From an uncultured Acetobacteraceae bacterium (GTDB lineage: Bacteria > Pseudomonadota > Alphaproteobacteria > Acetobacterales > Acetobacteraceae), in the NCBI GenBank assembly GCA_943912335.1, contig CALTUD010000004.1:105740-169739 (forward strand): 64,000 nt of DNA, written 5' to 3'. The translations under genes were made by a program, and so were the position numbers. Position 1 is the first letter of the stretch; the number at the start of each line of letters is the position of its first letter. Positions 10,162 to 18,542 of the stretch are shown here, in pieces. The notes beneath the pieces were generated by a model that was given only the letters and a program-made list of their open reading frames with translations, was not told the origin of the DNA and ran no database searches.

Positions 10162-10400
10162 GATCGAATCTTCCCCATCTCGGAACACCTGCCGAACAGA
10201 TTGCCCTAACGCGCCAGCCGATCAAGGGTTGTTTTCGGCATGAGACCGTTACGCAATACAGATGCGGACGGTTTATCGTTACGGCTCATATGCGGGATTG
10301 CGAAGGGCGGGTGGATGATGCATCCGCCGTTCACTGTAATCGGCAAATCCGGCATGACCTTGGACCTCGAAACGTGATAGAGGGACTTTCAGCAGCGAGA
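10162..10400. other. intergenic stretch at the left edge of the AT-rich insert
   Basis: No gene is seen. Base composition falls gradually from host-like to AT-richer towards 10400. CGTTACG occurs twice (around 10249 and 10279), but no integrase, tRNA or long repeat marks the junction. Confidence 0.35.
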
Positions 10401-13400
10401 TTATTCTGGTTCACTGTCTGGCGCGACGTGAAAATATCCAGCCTCGCGTAATCTAGTCAAGACTGTAGATACTGCTTTAGCTCCAGGATCCGTTTTGTTC
10501 AGGTCCCGCTTTGCTTTGATATAAGCCACAATCTTCATCAGAATAAGTCTTTCGCTATTCGTGTTTACCTCTTGTCTATACTGCCTCATGCTAGTGTCTA
10601 GCATAAACCTCAGAAATAAAGAGCGCTTCTCAGTCTTGCTCAAAATCGCATGGGCAACATCGCCCCAGTTTTTGGGCTTAGATCTCAAAATCATGGCAAA
10701 ATTGATGTACTGCTCAAAGCCTGACAATAATAGGTTCTGAGACATATATACAAAGACTTCGGCCAGTTTCTTTGATCCCAGGACTTCAGTTGATTGATTT
10801 ACTATTGAGGTAGGTATTACCGAAGCAACAAGTCCTGCTCGGTGCTGGGCATCAAATTCTATATCTGGATCATACCTAATGCGATTTACGAAATTCATTT
10901 CGTTCCACGTAAATCTTTTCTGCTCGGCAATCAGAGGAGAAAATATAAAACCTATTCTCACGACAATCTTGGAAGCTTCTACGATTGCTTGGATAGCATT
11001 GACCTTCAGGCTACCTTCGACGTCGACAGCGTTGTTAATTGCGGTCATTAGTACTGATCTACTAAGTGTGACACTCTTTTCCCGTTCCTTGAAGTCCATT
11101 ATAATAGTTGACTGTAATTCTGTCTTGCGTTCGGCTTCAATTGACCTCTTTAATTTGTCAATCTCGGGTATTGCATCAGGACCTTGTTCGAGACTCTCAG
11201 TAATATCTTTCCAAATGGCTGCCTCGACCTCTTCAGAGTAAGTCCATTCTAACCTATCATACGGGTTTAAATCCCTAATATTATACTGATTATAAAATTC
11301 ATCGATGGCGTCATTCAAACCTTTTGTCAGATTCTTCACAAGCTCTGTATTGTCTGCCGACAGACCACTAATAACCTCGATAAGCCCTTCAACTTGCATG
11401 TGATCGTTATTTGCAAGGAATTCTTTCAAATCCTTCGGTCGATTTGCTACATATCTGCCTAGGAGATAGCTATAGAATAGCCTATAGCGAAATATATACA
11501 CTGCATTGGACTTTTGAAGAACGCGACTGGCTGCTAAATCATTTAAGAGCGCAGACCAATCAAAGTTTATCAGAGTTCTAGACATGTATTTTGAGCAGAA
11601 AACTGCCCATTCAGTTTCGGTGAAGCTGACCATATCTTTTTTGTACAATGAATTTACAAATGAACTCAAAACATCAAGTTTGTTGTCTACGTTAAAGGAA
11701 TCTCTGTAAGCATCGCCCGGCCTCCGTAACAGCTCTCTGATATATTTATCTATTATCTGAAGCCTACTAAGCGGAGCAAAGTCGCCTTCTCTATGAAGAA
11801 TTGACAAGTACATTATTACATTTGTTGGAGTTAAAGGAATGCAAAGTTGCAGTAGGTCATTATATACCTTTTCTACAACCCCCGATATATAGTCTTGATC
11901 GGCTGAGCCTGACATCTGGCGAGCTAATGTTCTAATGCCAGATCTATTTATGTTGCTGAGACGAAGAGAAATATAATCTGCCTCATATGCATCGTCGTCA
12001 TCTTGCACAGAAAAACTTTCAGTTTTAGTAAGTAATATAATTCTCTTAAACCGCTTTATCCCACGAATCTCTTTGAGAAGCCTCTCGTGATTAACACCGT
12101 CAAAGCCATCTAGTATGATGACTTCTTCTTTTATAGAGTCTGTAGAATTATAGCCAAGTTCCGATAGCAAGCGCTTTTGATAATTTGGAAGACTGTTTGC
12201 CTCCCTAAATATAGTTAAATGGCCAGATGTAGATAGTTGATTGGCTAAACGGCGACCTAATGTTGTCAATCCATATTCGTGTGGAGCATGAATGACAAAG
12301 GACTTGTCGGAGACGACGATATCGTCGACGTTTAATGCATCAGGTTCTGATTCAAAGTCAGTTTCCAGCAGGGCATTTGATGCAATTAGTCGAGGTTCGA
12401 CGTAAAGAAGCTTATTCGCATAACCAACAAAAAGGTTTTGCGCCCACGGCTGTGGCTCAGAGTATATATCAACACTCTCTTTTTCTATATCTTTGACAAT
12501 ACTCTCTACTGCACTATTCTCACCGTTAGATTTACGTGCTGGCATTTTTCGCAGCAGGTCTATCAGTTCGGAATGATCTTGGAGGTTGCCGCTTTCATCC
12601 TTTTTGATACAGTAGAAGATTGGTCGGACTTTGTACTTACGCGAGAAACTGCGTCGCATTGTCAGTGATACCGGTTCCTCATCAGATCGGCCAATGAATG
12701 CAAAATGTCGATCATCGGAAGCTAGGTCACGTAAAGTCTCTTCCAGCCCTCTAGTAAGGAAAGGATCCTTGAAGCCGAAGCCAACTACAATAAGTCTTTG
12801 TGTACGAAAGAGGCCCTGTAGGAAGTTTACATTCTCTCTTACACCATAAAATCTGTTATAATCCTTTCCGGTAAATATCATCTCCTCCGGAGCTGATGGA
12901 ACCCCATGCCAATGCAGTATTGGTGGCGCCGAAACACTCAGGCTTTGCCCCTGAGTCCATCTGGATAGCTCGAACCTCTCAGAACTACGGTGGGACTGGG
13001 GTAAGCTACTGAAGTAACGTACGTAAGCATTTGATAGGCCAGGATCATAGTTGAGAGTTATAAAACCTTGAAATGGAATTGCCATCAGTGATTCGTGCGC
13101 AACTGTACAGAGATCTGGCTTATTGAAGTAACTCGACAAAAGTGTACGAAACTTGTCAGTAAGTAGTGCCTCTTCCAGGCTGTCAGCAACATCCAACGGA
13201 TCGTCTGCCATTTGTTGGAGTAGTGATGCAGCATCGTTCGAGTCTATGGCTCCGCTATCTTTTGCATGACTTATAATGTTGTGAAGAATACCACCCCAAG
13301 TTGGTATCTGGGGAGCACTAGTGCCAGCGCCGGTAAATGCTAGAGCGTTATTAGACTGAATTGCCGCACATGCATCTTGAAAGGCCGAACAATTGCCGGG

Positions 13401-13442
13401 GTATATATCCTCGCGCAACAGGCGCTTCAGGGCTTCATCCAT
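10401..13442 (-). CDS. SIR2 - STAND-like NTPase protein, probable anti-phage defence effector
   Basis: A 1013-residue protein, markedly AT-rich (about 40% G+C by eye) unlike all neighbours. Residues about 30-290 form a SIR2-like NADase domain: GAGTS (38-42), FITLNYD (127-133; Asn131, Asp133), HWHG (catalytic-type His179) and VVGFGFKDP (219-227). A P-loop-like region follows with APHEYGLTT (386-394), where the Walker A Lys is replaced by Leu, then a Walker B-like VIILDGFDG (Asp445) and FKRIILLTK. The last 500 residues are helical, as expected for a target sensor. Known SIR2-STAND (Avs5-like) and DSR-type proteins deplete NAD on phage infection; function here is inferred. The ATG at 13442 has GGGAT upstream. 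A TTG at 13499 behind GGAGG is an equally possible start (1032 aa). Confidence 0.85.
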   Translation of the reverse strand: MDEALKRLLREDIYPGNCSAFQDACAAIQSNNALAFTGAGTSAPQIPTWGGILHNIISHAKDSGAIDSNDAASLLQQMADDPLDVADSLEEALLTDKFRTLLSSYFNKPDLCTVAHESLMAIPFQGFITLNYDPGLSNAYVRYFSSLPQSHRSSERFELSRWTQGQSLSVSAPPILHWHGVPSAPEEMIFTGKDYNRFYGVRENVNFLQGLFRTQRLIVVGFGFKDPFLTRGLEETLRDLASDDRHFAFIGRSDEEPVSLTMRRSFSRKYKVRPIFYCIKKDESGNLQDHSELIDLLRKMPARKSNGENSAVESIVKDIEKESVDIYSEPQPWAQNLFVGYANKLLYVEPRLIASNALLETDFESEPDALNVDDIVVSDKSFVIHAPHEYGLTTLGRRLANQLSTSGHLTIFREANSLPNYQKRLLSELGYNSTDSIKEEVIILDGFDGVNHERLLKEIRGIKRFKRIILLTKTESFSVQDDDDAYEADYISLRLSNINRSGIRTLARQMSGSADQDYISGVVEKVYNDLLQLCIPLTPTNVIMYLSILHREGDFAPLSRLQIIDKYIRELLRRPGDAYRDSFNVDNKLDVLSSFVNSLYKKDMVSFTETEWAVFCSKYMSRTLINFDWSALLNDLAASRVLQKSNAVYIFRYRLFYSYLLGRYVANRPKDLKEFLANNDHMQVEGLIEVISGLSADNTELVKNLTKGLNDAIDEFYNQYNIRDLNPYDRLEWTYSEEVEAAIWKDITESLEQGPDAIPEIDKLKRSIEAERKTELQSTIIMDFKEREKSVTLSRSVLMTAINNAVDVEGSLKVNAIQAIVEASKIVVRIGFIFSPLIAEQKRFTWNEMNFVNRIRYDPDIEFDAQHRAGLVASVIPTSIVNQSTEVLGSKKLAEVFVYMSQNLLLSGFEQYINFAMILRSKPKNWGDVAHAILSKTEKRSLFLRFMLDTSMRQYRQEVNTNSERLILMKIVAYIKAKRDLNKTDPGAKAVSTVLTRLREAGYFHVAPDSEPE

Positions 13443-13622
13443 GACGCTATCCCATACAGAAGTAGCTAAATAGGTTTGCTGAATGAGCAAGGGCGGCAAC
13501 TCTCGCCTCCCGGCTCCACGTGATTTGTGACAATAGCATCATAACGATTCGCCATCTACGTGGCACGCGGGAAGCGAGCGATCGCCCTGCGTCAAAGCAT
13601 ATACAAAAGCGTCCCCCAACCC

Positions 13623-14834
13623 CTACCCCCGCCCCTCATGCGTCGGCGCCCCCACGTTCGCGATCATCTCCCCGAACGGCCCGCCATGGTGCGCCGGCCC
13701 ATAGCTGTTCCCCGTGGTCGCCCGCAGAGGCAGCTTGGGGAACACCAGCTCGGCGAAGCGGTAGCATTCCTCCAGATGCGGGTAGCCGCTCAGGATGAAG
13801 CGGTCGATGCCCAGCGCCATGTATTCCTTCATGCGCGCAGCGACCTCGTCCGGGTTGCCCACGAGAGCGGTTCCGGCGCCGCCACGCACGAGACCGACCC
13901 CGGCCCAGAGATTGGGCGACACCACCAGATTGTCGCGGCCGCCTTTGTGCAGTTCGGCCATCCGTTGCTGGCCCACGCTGTCGAATTTCGCGAACGCGGC
14001 CTGGGCCTTGGCGATGTCGGCCTCGTCCAGATGCCGGATCAGCGAGTCCGCCGCCGCCCAGGCTTCTTCCGAGGTTTCGCGCACGATCACATGCAGGCGG
14101 ATGCCGAAGCTGAGCGTGCGCCCGCGCGCGGCGGCCAGTGCCCGCACGGCGTCGATCTTCTCTTTCACCGCCGCGGGCGGCTCGCCCCAGGTCAGGTAGA
14201 CATCCACATGCTCGGCCGCGACTTCCTGGCCGACGCCGGACGAGCCGCCGAAATACAAAGGCGGGTAGGGGCGCTGCGCCGGCGGAAACAGCAGCTTGCC
14301 GCCCTTCGAGCGTAGGTGCCGCCCCTCGAAATCCACGGTGTCGCCGCGCATCAGCCGGCGCCACACCTCCAGATATTCGGCGGTGGCCTCGTAGCGCGAC
14401 GCGTGGTCGAGGAACACGCCGTCTCCGGCCAACTCGGTCGGGTCGCCGCCCGTCACCACGTTCACCAGCAGGCGCCCGTTGCTCAGCCGGTCGAACGTCG
14501 CCGCCATGCGCGCGGTCATGGACGGCTCGCTCAGTCCGGGACGCACCGCGACCAGGAAGCGCACGCGCTGCGTCAGCGGGATCATCGACGACGCTACGAC
14601 CCAACTGTCCTCGCAGCTTTTCCCGGTCGGCAACAGCATGCCGAAATAGCCGAGTTCATCGGCGGCGCGGGCGATCTGGCTCAGATAGTTCAGCGTCACA
14701 TGGCGCGCGCCGATCTGCGAGCCGAGATAACGCCCGTCGCCATGGGTGGGCAGGAACCAGAGCACGTCGCATTCCGTGGCGCCGCCGGAGGAGGCGAGGG
14801 GCCTGTGATCCACGGGAAGGATGGTGTCGGGCAT
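13623..14834 (-). CDS. ssuD: FMNH2-dependent alkanesulfonate monooxygenase
   Basis: A 403-residue flavin-dependent monooxygenase of the bacterial luciferase-like fold that releases sulfite from alkanesulfonates. Recognisable parts are [53 protein letters not shown] and [12 protein letters not shown], plus a C-terminal [19 protein letters not shown]. The start at 14834 is preferred over longer forms that run into the ssuD-ssuA promoter region. The reduced flavin must come from a partner reductase (SsuE), which is not adjacent; a RutF-like reductase lies at 33303. It is divergent from ssuA, sharing a short regulatory gap that holds a 12-bp palindrome. Confidence 0.93.
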   Translation of the reverse strand: MPDTILPVDHRPLASSGGATECDVLWFLPTHGDGRYLGSQIGARHVTLNYLSQIARAADELGYFGMLLPTGKSCEDSWVVASSMIPLTQRVRFLVAVRPGLSEPSMTARMAATFDRLSNGRLLVNVVTGGDPTELAGDGVFLDHASRYEATAEYLEVWRRLMRGDTVDFEGRHLRSKGGKLLFPPAQRPYPPLYFGGSSGVGQEVAAEHVDVYLTWGEPPAAVKEKIDAVRALAAARGRTLSFGIRLHVIVRETSEEAWAAADSLIRHLDEADIAKAQAAFAKFDSVGQQRMAELHKGGRDNLVVSPNLWAGVGLVRGGAGTALVGNPDEVAARMKEYMALGIDRFILSGYPHLEECYRFAELVFPKLPLRATTGNSYGPAHHGGPFGEMIANVGAPTHEGRG

Positions 14835-14864
14835 GAGCACGCTCCTGCGGCGGCAGACCGTAAA

Positions 14865-14876
14865 GAACGATCGTTC
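14865..14876. promoter_or_regulatory. 12-bp perfect palindrome between ssuD and ssuA
   Basis: GAACGATCGTTC is fully self-complementary and sits about 30 bp upstream of ssuD and 75 bp upstream of ssuA in their shared divergent gap. Its position suggests an operator, but no regulator gene is adjacent. Confidence 0.4.
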
Positions 14877-14951
14877 GTAGTGATTGACGCCGAGGAGACT
14901 GGACCGCAATCGTGGATAATGCAAAGCACGTGGTCTCGATGGAGTCCGCCC

Positions 14952-15890
14952 ATGCTTTCACGACGCAACCTTCTCGGCGCCGTTCCGGTTCTTCTGACCG
15001 CGGGCGCCGCGCTCGCCGCCGGTGCGCCGCGCACCATCCGGATCGGCTATCAGCGCTACGGCACGTTGATCCTGCTGAAGCACACCGGATTGCTGGAGAA
15101 GGCGCTAGCCGGCACCAACGTGTCCGTTGCCTGGAGCGAGTTCGCCGCCGGCCCACAGCTTCTTCAGGCGCTCAGTGCCGGCGCGGTGGATTTCGGTATC
15201 ACCGGCGATGCGCCGCCGATCTTCGCCCAGGCCACCAGCAACCAGATCGTCTATGTCGGGCATGAGCCGGTCGCGCCGTTCGGCGAGGCGATCATCGTGC
15301 CGGAATCGAGTCCGATCCGCGATGTGGCCGGCCTCAAGGGCAAGCAGGTGGCGCTCAACCGCGCGTCGAACGTGCATTGGCTGCTGCTCGCCGCGCTGAC
15401 CAAGGCCGGGCTGACCATGGCCGACATTCAGCCGGTGTTCCTGGTGCCCGGCGCCGCGCGTCCGGCCTTCGACAGCGGCCGCATCGATGCCTGGGCGATC
15501 TGGGACCCGTATCTCTCCGCCGTTCAGGCGGCCAAACCCACACGCGTGCTCACCTGGGCCGATGGCGTGGTCGGCAACCGGCAGTTCTTCCTGGCCGAGC
15601 GCGGTTTCGCCGCGAAGAACCCGGATCTGATCCCGATCCTGCTGCAGCAGATCGCCGCGGCGGATGCATGGAGCGAGGCACATAAGGCCGAGGCAAGCCA
15701 GTATCTCGCCACCGATACCGGCCTGCCTCTGCCCGTGGTGCGCAAGGCGCTGGACCGGCTCACGTACGGCGTCCAGCCGATGACGCCGGACGTGGTGGCC
15801 GAGCAACAGCGCATCGCGGACGCGTTCCTGGCGCAGCATCTTCTGCCCGGAAAGATCGTGGTGGCGGATGCCGTGTGGAAAGCGCCTTGA
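14952..15890 (+). CDS. ssuA: sulfonate ABC transporter substrate-binding protein
   Basis: A 312-residue periplasmic binding protein. It starts with a Tat-like or Sec signal (MLSRRNLLG, a hydrophobic core and an AALAAGA cleavage region), then a mature SsuA/NrtA-type fold: [49 protein letters not shown] and [12 protein letters not shown]. The ATG at 14952 has GGAG 7 nt upstream. It feeds sulfonates to the SsuBC transporter encoded 5 kb away on the other side of the AT-rich insert. It is divergent from ssuD, and followed by a cluster of hairpins and a convergent epimerase gene. Confidence 0.92.
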   Translation: MLSRRNLLGAVPVLLTAGAALAAGAPRTIRIGYQRYGTLILLKHTGLLEKALAGTNVSVAWSEFAAGPQLLQALSAGAVDFGITGDAPPIFAQATSNQIVYVGHEPVAPFGEAIIVPESSPIRDVAGLKGKQVALNRASNVHWLLLAALTKAGLTMADIQPVFLVPGAARPAFDSGRIDAWAIWDPYLSAVQAAKPTRVLTWADGVVGNRQFFLAERGFAAKNPDLIPILLQQIAAADAWSEAHKAEASQYLATDTGLPLPVVRKALDRLTYGVQPMTPDVVAEQQRIADAFLAQHLLPGKIVVADAVWKAP

Positions 15891-15909
15891 TGAACTGAAG
15901 CGGGAGGGT

Positions 15910-15933
15910 CTTCTTTTTCTGAAGAAAAAGAAG
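15910..15933. terminator. 11-bp stem hairpin downstream of ssuA
   Basis: CTTCTTTTTCT and AGAAAAAGAAG pair perfectly around a GA loop. Similar CTTCTTTTTC hairpins are common in acetic acid bacterial intergenic regions (from memory). It lies between two converging genes and likely helps end transcription. Confidence 0.6.
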
Positions 15934-15947
15934 CAAAAAGGCTTCTA

Positions 15948-15991
15948 TCCGTTTGGTTGATTGCTGATCGATTGACTCATTACCAAACGGA
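15948..15991. repeat. 10-bp inverted repeat with 24-nt loop, middle of hairpin cluster
   Basis: TCCGTTTGGT and ACCAAACGGA are perfect complements separated by 24 nt. It sits between two tighter hairpins in the 165-bp gap between ssuA and the epimerase gene. Confidence 0.55.
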
Positions 15992-16004
15992 CAAAAGTTC
16001 TTTG

Positions 16005-16026
16005 GTTCTTTCTTTCAAGAAAGAAC
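16005..16026. terminator. 10-bp stem hairpin upstream of epimerase stop side
   Basis: GTTCTTTCTT and AAGAAAGAAC pair perfectly around TC. It lies about 30 bp downstream of the epimerase stop on the minus strand, with T-rich flanks, and is a plausible bidirectional terminator with the hairpin at 15910. Confidence 0.6.
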
Positions 16027-16054
16027 AACTCTTACTTTTTCTCCGAACCACTCC

Positions 16055-16933
16055 TCAGCCCACGCCGAAATACCCCGGCTCTGCCAGATCGGTCAGCAGA
16101 TCCGGCCCGGTCGGCACCCAGCCCAGGCGCGACGCGGTGTCCGCGCCGGTTGCCGCCATGTTGGTGCCGGCAAACGCCGCCATCCAGCCAAAATGCTCCG
16201 GTGCGCATGCGTCCACCGGAACGCCCAGCGCCCGTCCGATCGCCTCCGCGATGCGGCGAAACGGCACGCCCTCCTCGGCAATCGCGTGATAGACAGGCTG
16301 CCGCACCCCGTCTTCCAGCGCCAAACGGAACAGGCGTGCCGCATCGGTGCGGTGCGTCGCCGCCCAGCGTATGTCCGTGTTCTCGACGAACGCCGAGACG
16401 CCGGTCTGCCGCGCCAGCGCCGCCAGCATCGGCACGAAGCCGTGGTCGCCGAGACCGTGCGTCGTTGGGGGCAGCCGTACCGTTCCGGCCGCCAGGCCCT
16501 TCGCCACCAGGGCCCGCGCCGCCTGCTCCGAACGCCGCGGAAAGCCGTGATCGTCCGGATGGCGATCAGCCTCCGTCGCCGGACGGTCCCGTGTCAGCAT
16601 GGCGACGCCGGAGGTCACCAAAAACGGCTTCCCGGGCGAAAGCGCTTCGCCGATCGCCTCGATGGCGCGCCGATCCTGCGCGCAATTCTCGGCGAAACGG
16701 CTGAAATCATGGTTGAAGCCGAGATGCGCCACGGCGTCGGCACCGGCTGTGGCGTCGCGCAGCAACGGCAGGTCGTCGAGCGTGCCGTGCAGCACCTCCG
16801 CGCCGGTCGAGGCAAGAGCGGCGCCCTTTTCCGCTGAGCGCGACAGGCCCAGCACCTTATGGCCGTGCGACAGAAGCTCCTGGACCAGAGCGGAACCGAC
16901 GAAACCCGTGGCTCCGGTGATGAAAACGCGCAT
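16055..16933 (-). CDS. NAD(P)-dependent epimerase/dehydratase family (atypical SDR) protein
   Basis: A 292-residue extended/atypical short-chain dehydrogenase. The N-terminal Rossmann dinucleotide motif is FITGATGFVGSALVQEL, followed by ADAVAHLGF and a TSGVAM strand end. The classical YxxxK active site is not evident, and SEQAAR occupies that region, so catalytic type is uncertain. Similar proteins are often annotated NAD-dependent epimerase, and their substrates are unknown. The start at 16933 gives MRVFITG directly. It is divergent from the MmyB-like regulator at 17037, which probably controls it. Confidence 0.8.
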   Translation of the reverse strand: MRVFITGATGFVGSALVQELLSHGHKVLGLSRSAEKGAALASTGAEVLHGTLDDLPLLRDATAGADAVAHLGFNHDFSRFAENCAQDRRAIEAIGEALSPGKPFLVTSGVAMLTRDRPATEADRHPDDHGFPRRSEQAARALVAKGLAAGTVRLPPTTHGLGDHGFVPMLAALARQTGVSAFVENTDIRWAATHRTDAARLFRLALEDGVRQPVYHAIAEEGVPFRRIAEAIGRALGVPVDACAPEHFGWMAAFAGTNMAATGADTASRLGWVPTGPDLLTDLAEPGYFGVG

Positions 16934-17036
16934 GGGTTCGATCCGTGCTTGTTGATGCGCGGACCGTCGATCTTCCCGTCGCCTGGGAAAAGTCTGGACC
17001 TTATACTGGTATGACCCCTGCCAGGATCGGACCCGA

Positions 17037-17891
17037 ATGCCCGACGGATCAATCGGCACCACGCGCGATAACGGCCTCGGCAGCTTCCTGCGCGACCGCC
17101 GCACCCGGCTCGATCCGGCTGCTTTGGGCATCGCGACGGGCGGTCGCCGCCGGACGCTTGGCCTGCGTCGCGAGGAGGTGGCGCAGCGCGCCTGCATCAG
17201 CGTCACCTGGTATACGCTCCTGGAACAGGGGCGCGGCGGGCCGCCGTCGTCCGAGGTGCTGGGGCGGGTGGCGCGGGCCCTCGCGCTGAGCGACGCCGAG
17301 CGCGAACACCTGTTTCTGATCGGCCTCGGCCATCCACCCGAGATACGTTACCGTCCGTCCGATGGCATGACGCCGCGCCTCCAGGCGGTGCTGGACGCGT
17401 TCCCGCGCAGCCCGGCGCTACTCCGCACCGCGTGCTGGGACGTGATCGGCTGGAACCGGGCGTCTTCCGTGATCCTCACAGACTACGCGACCCTCAGGCC
17501 GGAAGAGCGCAACGTTCTGCGGCGCCTGTTCCTGCAACCGACGGTCCAGGCGCGGCAGCACGATTGGGACGCTTTGTCTCGTTTCCTGGTCGGCAGTTTC
17601 CGTGCCGATATCGTCCGCGCCGGTGCCGAAGCGGCGGCGGCGCCTCTGGTGGAGGAGCTGTGCCGAAAAAGTCCGGTCTTCGCGCGTTTATGGCAGGACC
17701 GGACGGTTCTGGCACAAGGCGAAGGCACCAAGCGTCTGCGCCATCCCGCGATCGGCGAGATCGCGCTGGATTACTGCTCCTTTGCCGTGGACGGCCGGCC
17801 CGACCTGTCCATGCTGGTCTACAATCCTGCTTCGGCGGACGACGCGTCGCGGATCAACCAACTTCTGGCTGATTCCTCAGTCCTCGGCTGA
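17037..17891 (+). CDS. XRE-type transcriptional regulator with MmyB-like ligand domain
   Basis: A 284-residue regulator. The N-terminal helix-turn-helix covers about residues 14-85 (LGSFLRDRRTRL, GLRREEVAQRACISVTWYTLLEQGR), and the rest is the MmyB-like PAS-type domain (RSPALLRTACWDVIGWNRAS, WDALSRFLVGSFRADIVRAG, LDYCSFAVDGRPDL). This domain pair is typically an autoregulator controlling a neighbouring oxidoreductase. Here the divergent epimerase-like gene fits that pattern, with a shared 103-bp promoter gap. Its 3' end overlaps the convergent RluA-type gene by 15 bp. Confidence 0.9.
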   Translation: MPDGSIGTTRDNGLGSFLRDRRTRLDPAALGIATGGRRRTLGLRREEVAQRACISVTWYTLLEQGRGGPPSSEVLGRVARALALSDAEREHLFLIGLGHPPEIRYRPSDGMTPRLQAVLDAFPRSPALLRTACWDVIGWNRASSVILTDYATLRPEERNVLRRLFLQPTVQARQHDWDALSRFLVGSFRADIVRAGAEAAAAPLVEELCRKSPVFARLWQDRTVLAQGEGTKRLRHPAIGEIALDYCSFAVDGRPDLSMLVYNPASADDASRINQLLADSSVLG

Positions 17892-18542
17892 AGCCCTCCA
17901 GCCGCAACGACCCAAGGCGTCCCGCATGTGCGGTGGCGGCGGCGCGGTCGCGGCGACGGGTGGATCGAGCGGCAGGGCGATCGACCGCGCCAGCAGATGC
18001 AGGCCGCTGCCGGTTTTTCCATAGATCGGGTCGCCCAGGATCGGCAGGCCGAGCTGCGCGCAATGCACACGCGCCTGATGGGTGCGCCCAGAAAGAAGCT
18101 CCAGCTCCAGCCAGCAAAGCCCAGGCGCCGTGCCCATCACCTGCCACCGTGTGCGCGCCGGCTGTCCCTTCGGGTCCACACGCATGCGCCAGCCGCTCTT
18201 GTCGCTGTGCTTGAGCAGAGGCGCGTCGATCTCGCCGGAAGATGCTTCCGGCACGCCGGACACCACCGCCCAGTAGCGTTTCCCGGCGCGGCCATCGGCG
18301 AAACAGCTCTGCGCCTCGATCAGCGCCGTCTTGCGCAGCGCCACCAGCAGGCAGCCGGCCGTGTCGGTGTCGAGCCGATGAGCCAGCCACGGGCCGTCCT
18401 TCCTGCGCGACAGCAGCGGAAACCAATCCTCGACCGACGCCCCGCCGCGCGGGCCGGGATGTACCGGCAGACCGGCCGGCTTGTTCAGCACGACGAAGCG
18501 CCTGTCCTCGAACAGGCGCGCGGGGAGGGGCGGCAGGCTCAG
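17877..18542 (-). CDS. RluA-family RNA pseudouridine synthase
   Basis: A 221-residue pseudouridine synthase. Seen: FVVLNKPAGLPVHPGP at the N-terminus, the catalytic-Asp motif AHRLDTDTAGCLL, GKRYWAVVSG, and the RTHQARVHCAQLGLPILGDPIYG motif typical of the family. It modifies uridines in rRNA or tRNA; the exact site cannot be told. There is no ATG, GTG or TTG start in a plausible place. The best start is a CTG at 18542 overlapping the TGA of the upstream MFS gene (CTGA), giving a protein beginning MSLPPLPARLF-like. This is an unusual start, supported by coupling geometry. It overlaps the convergent regulator gene by 15 bp. Confidence 0.88.
   Translation of the reverse strand: MSLPPLPARLFEDRRFVVLNKPAGLPVHPGPRGGASVEDWFPLLSRRKDGPWLAHRLDTDTAGCLLVALRKTALIEAQSCFADGRAGKRYWAVVSGVPEASSGEIDAPLLKHSDKSGWRMRVDPKGQPARTRWQVMGTAPGLCWLELELLSGRTHQARVHCAQLGLPILGDPIYGKTGSGLHLLARSIALPLDPPVAATAPPPPHMRDALGRCGWRASAED

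Noticed and set aside
10372..13524. 7-bp direct repeat ACGTGAT flanking the AT-rich insert (10372-10378 and 13518-13524)
   Set aside because: Too short; such a match is expected by chance in flanks of this size. No integrase or transposase supports a target-site duplication.
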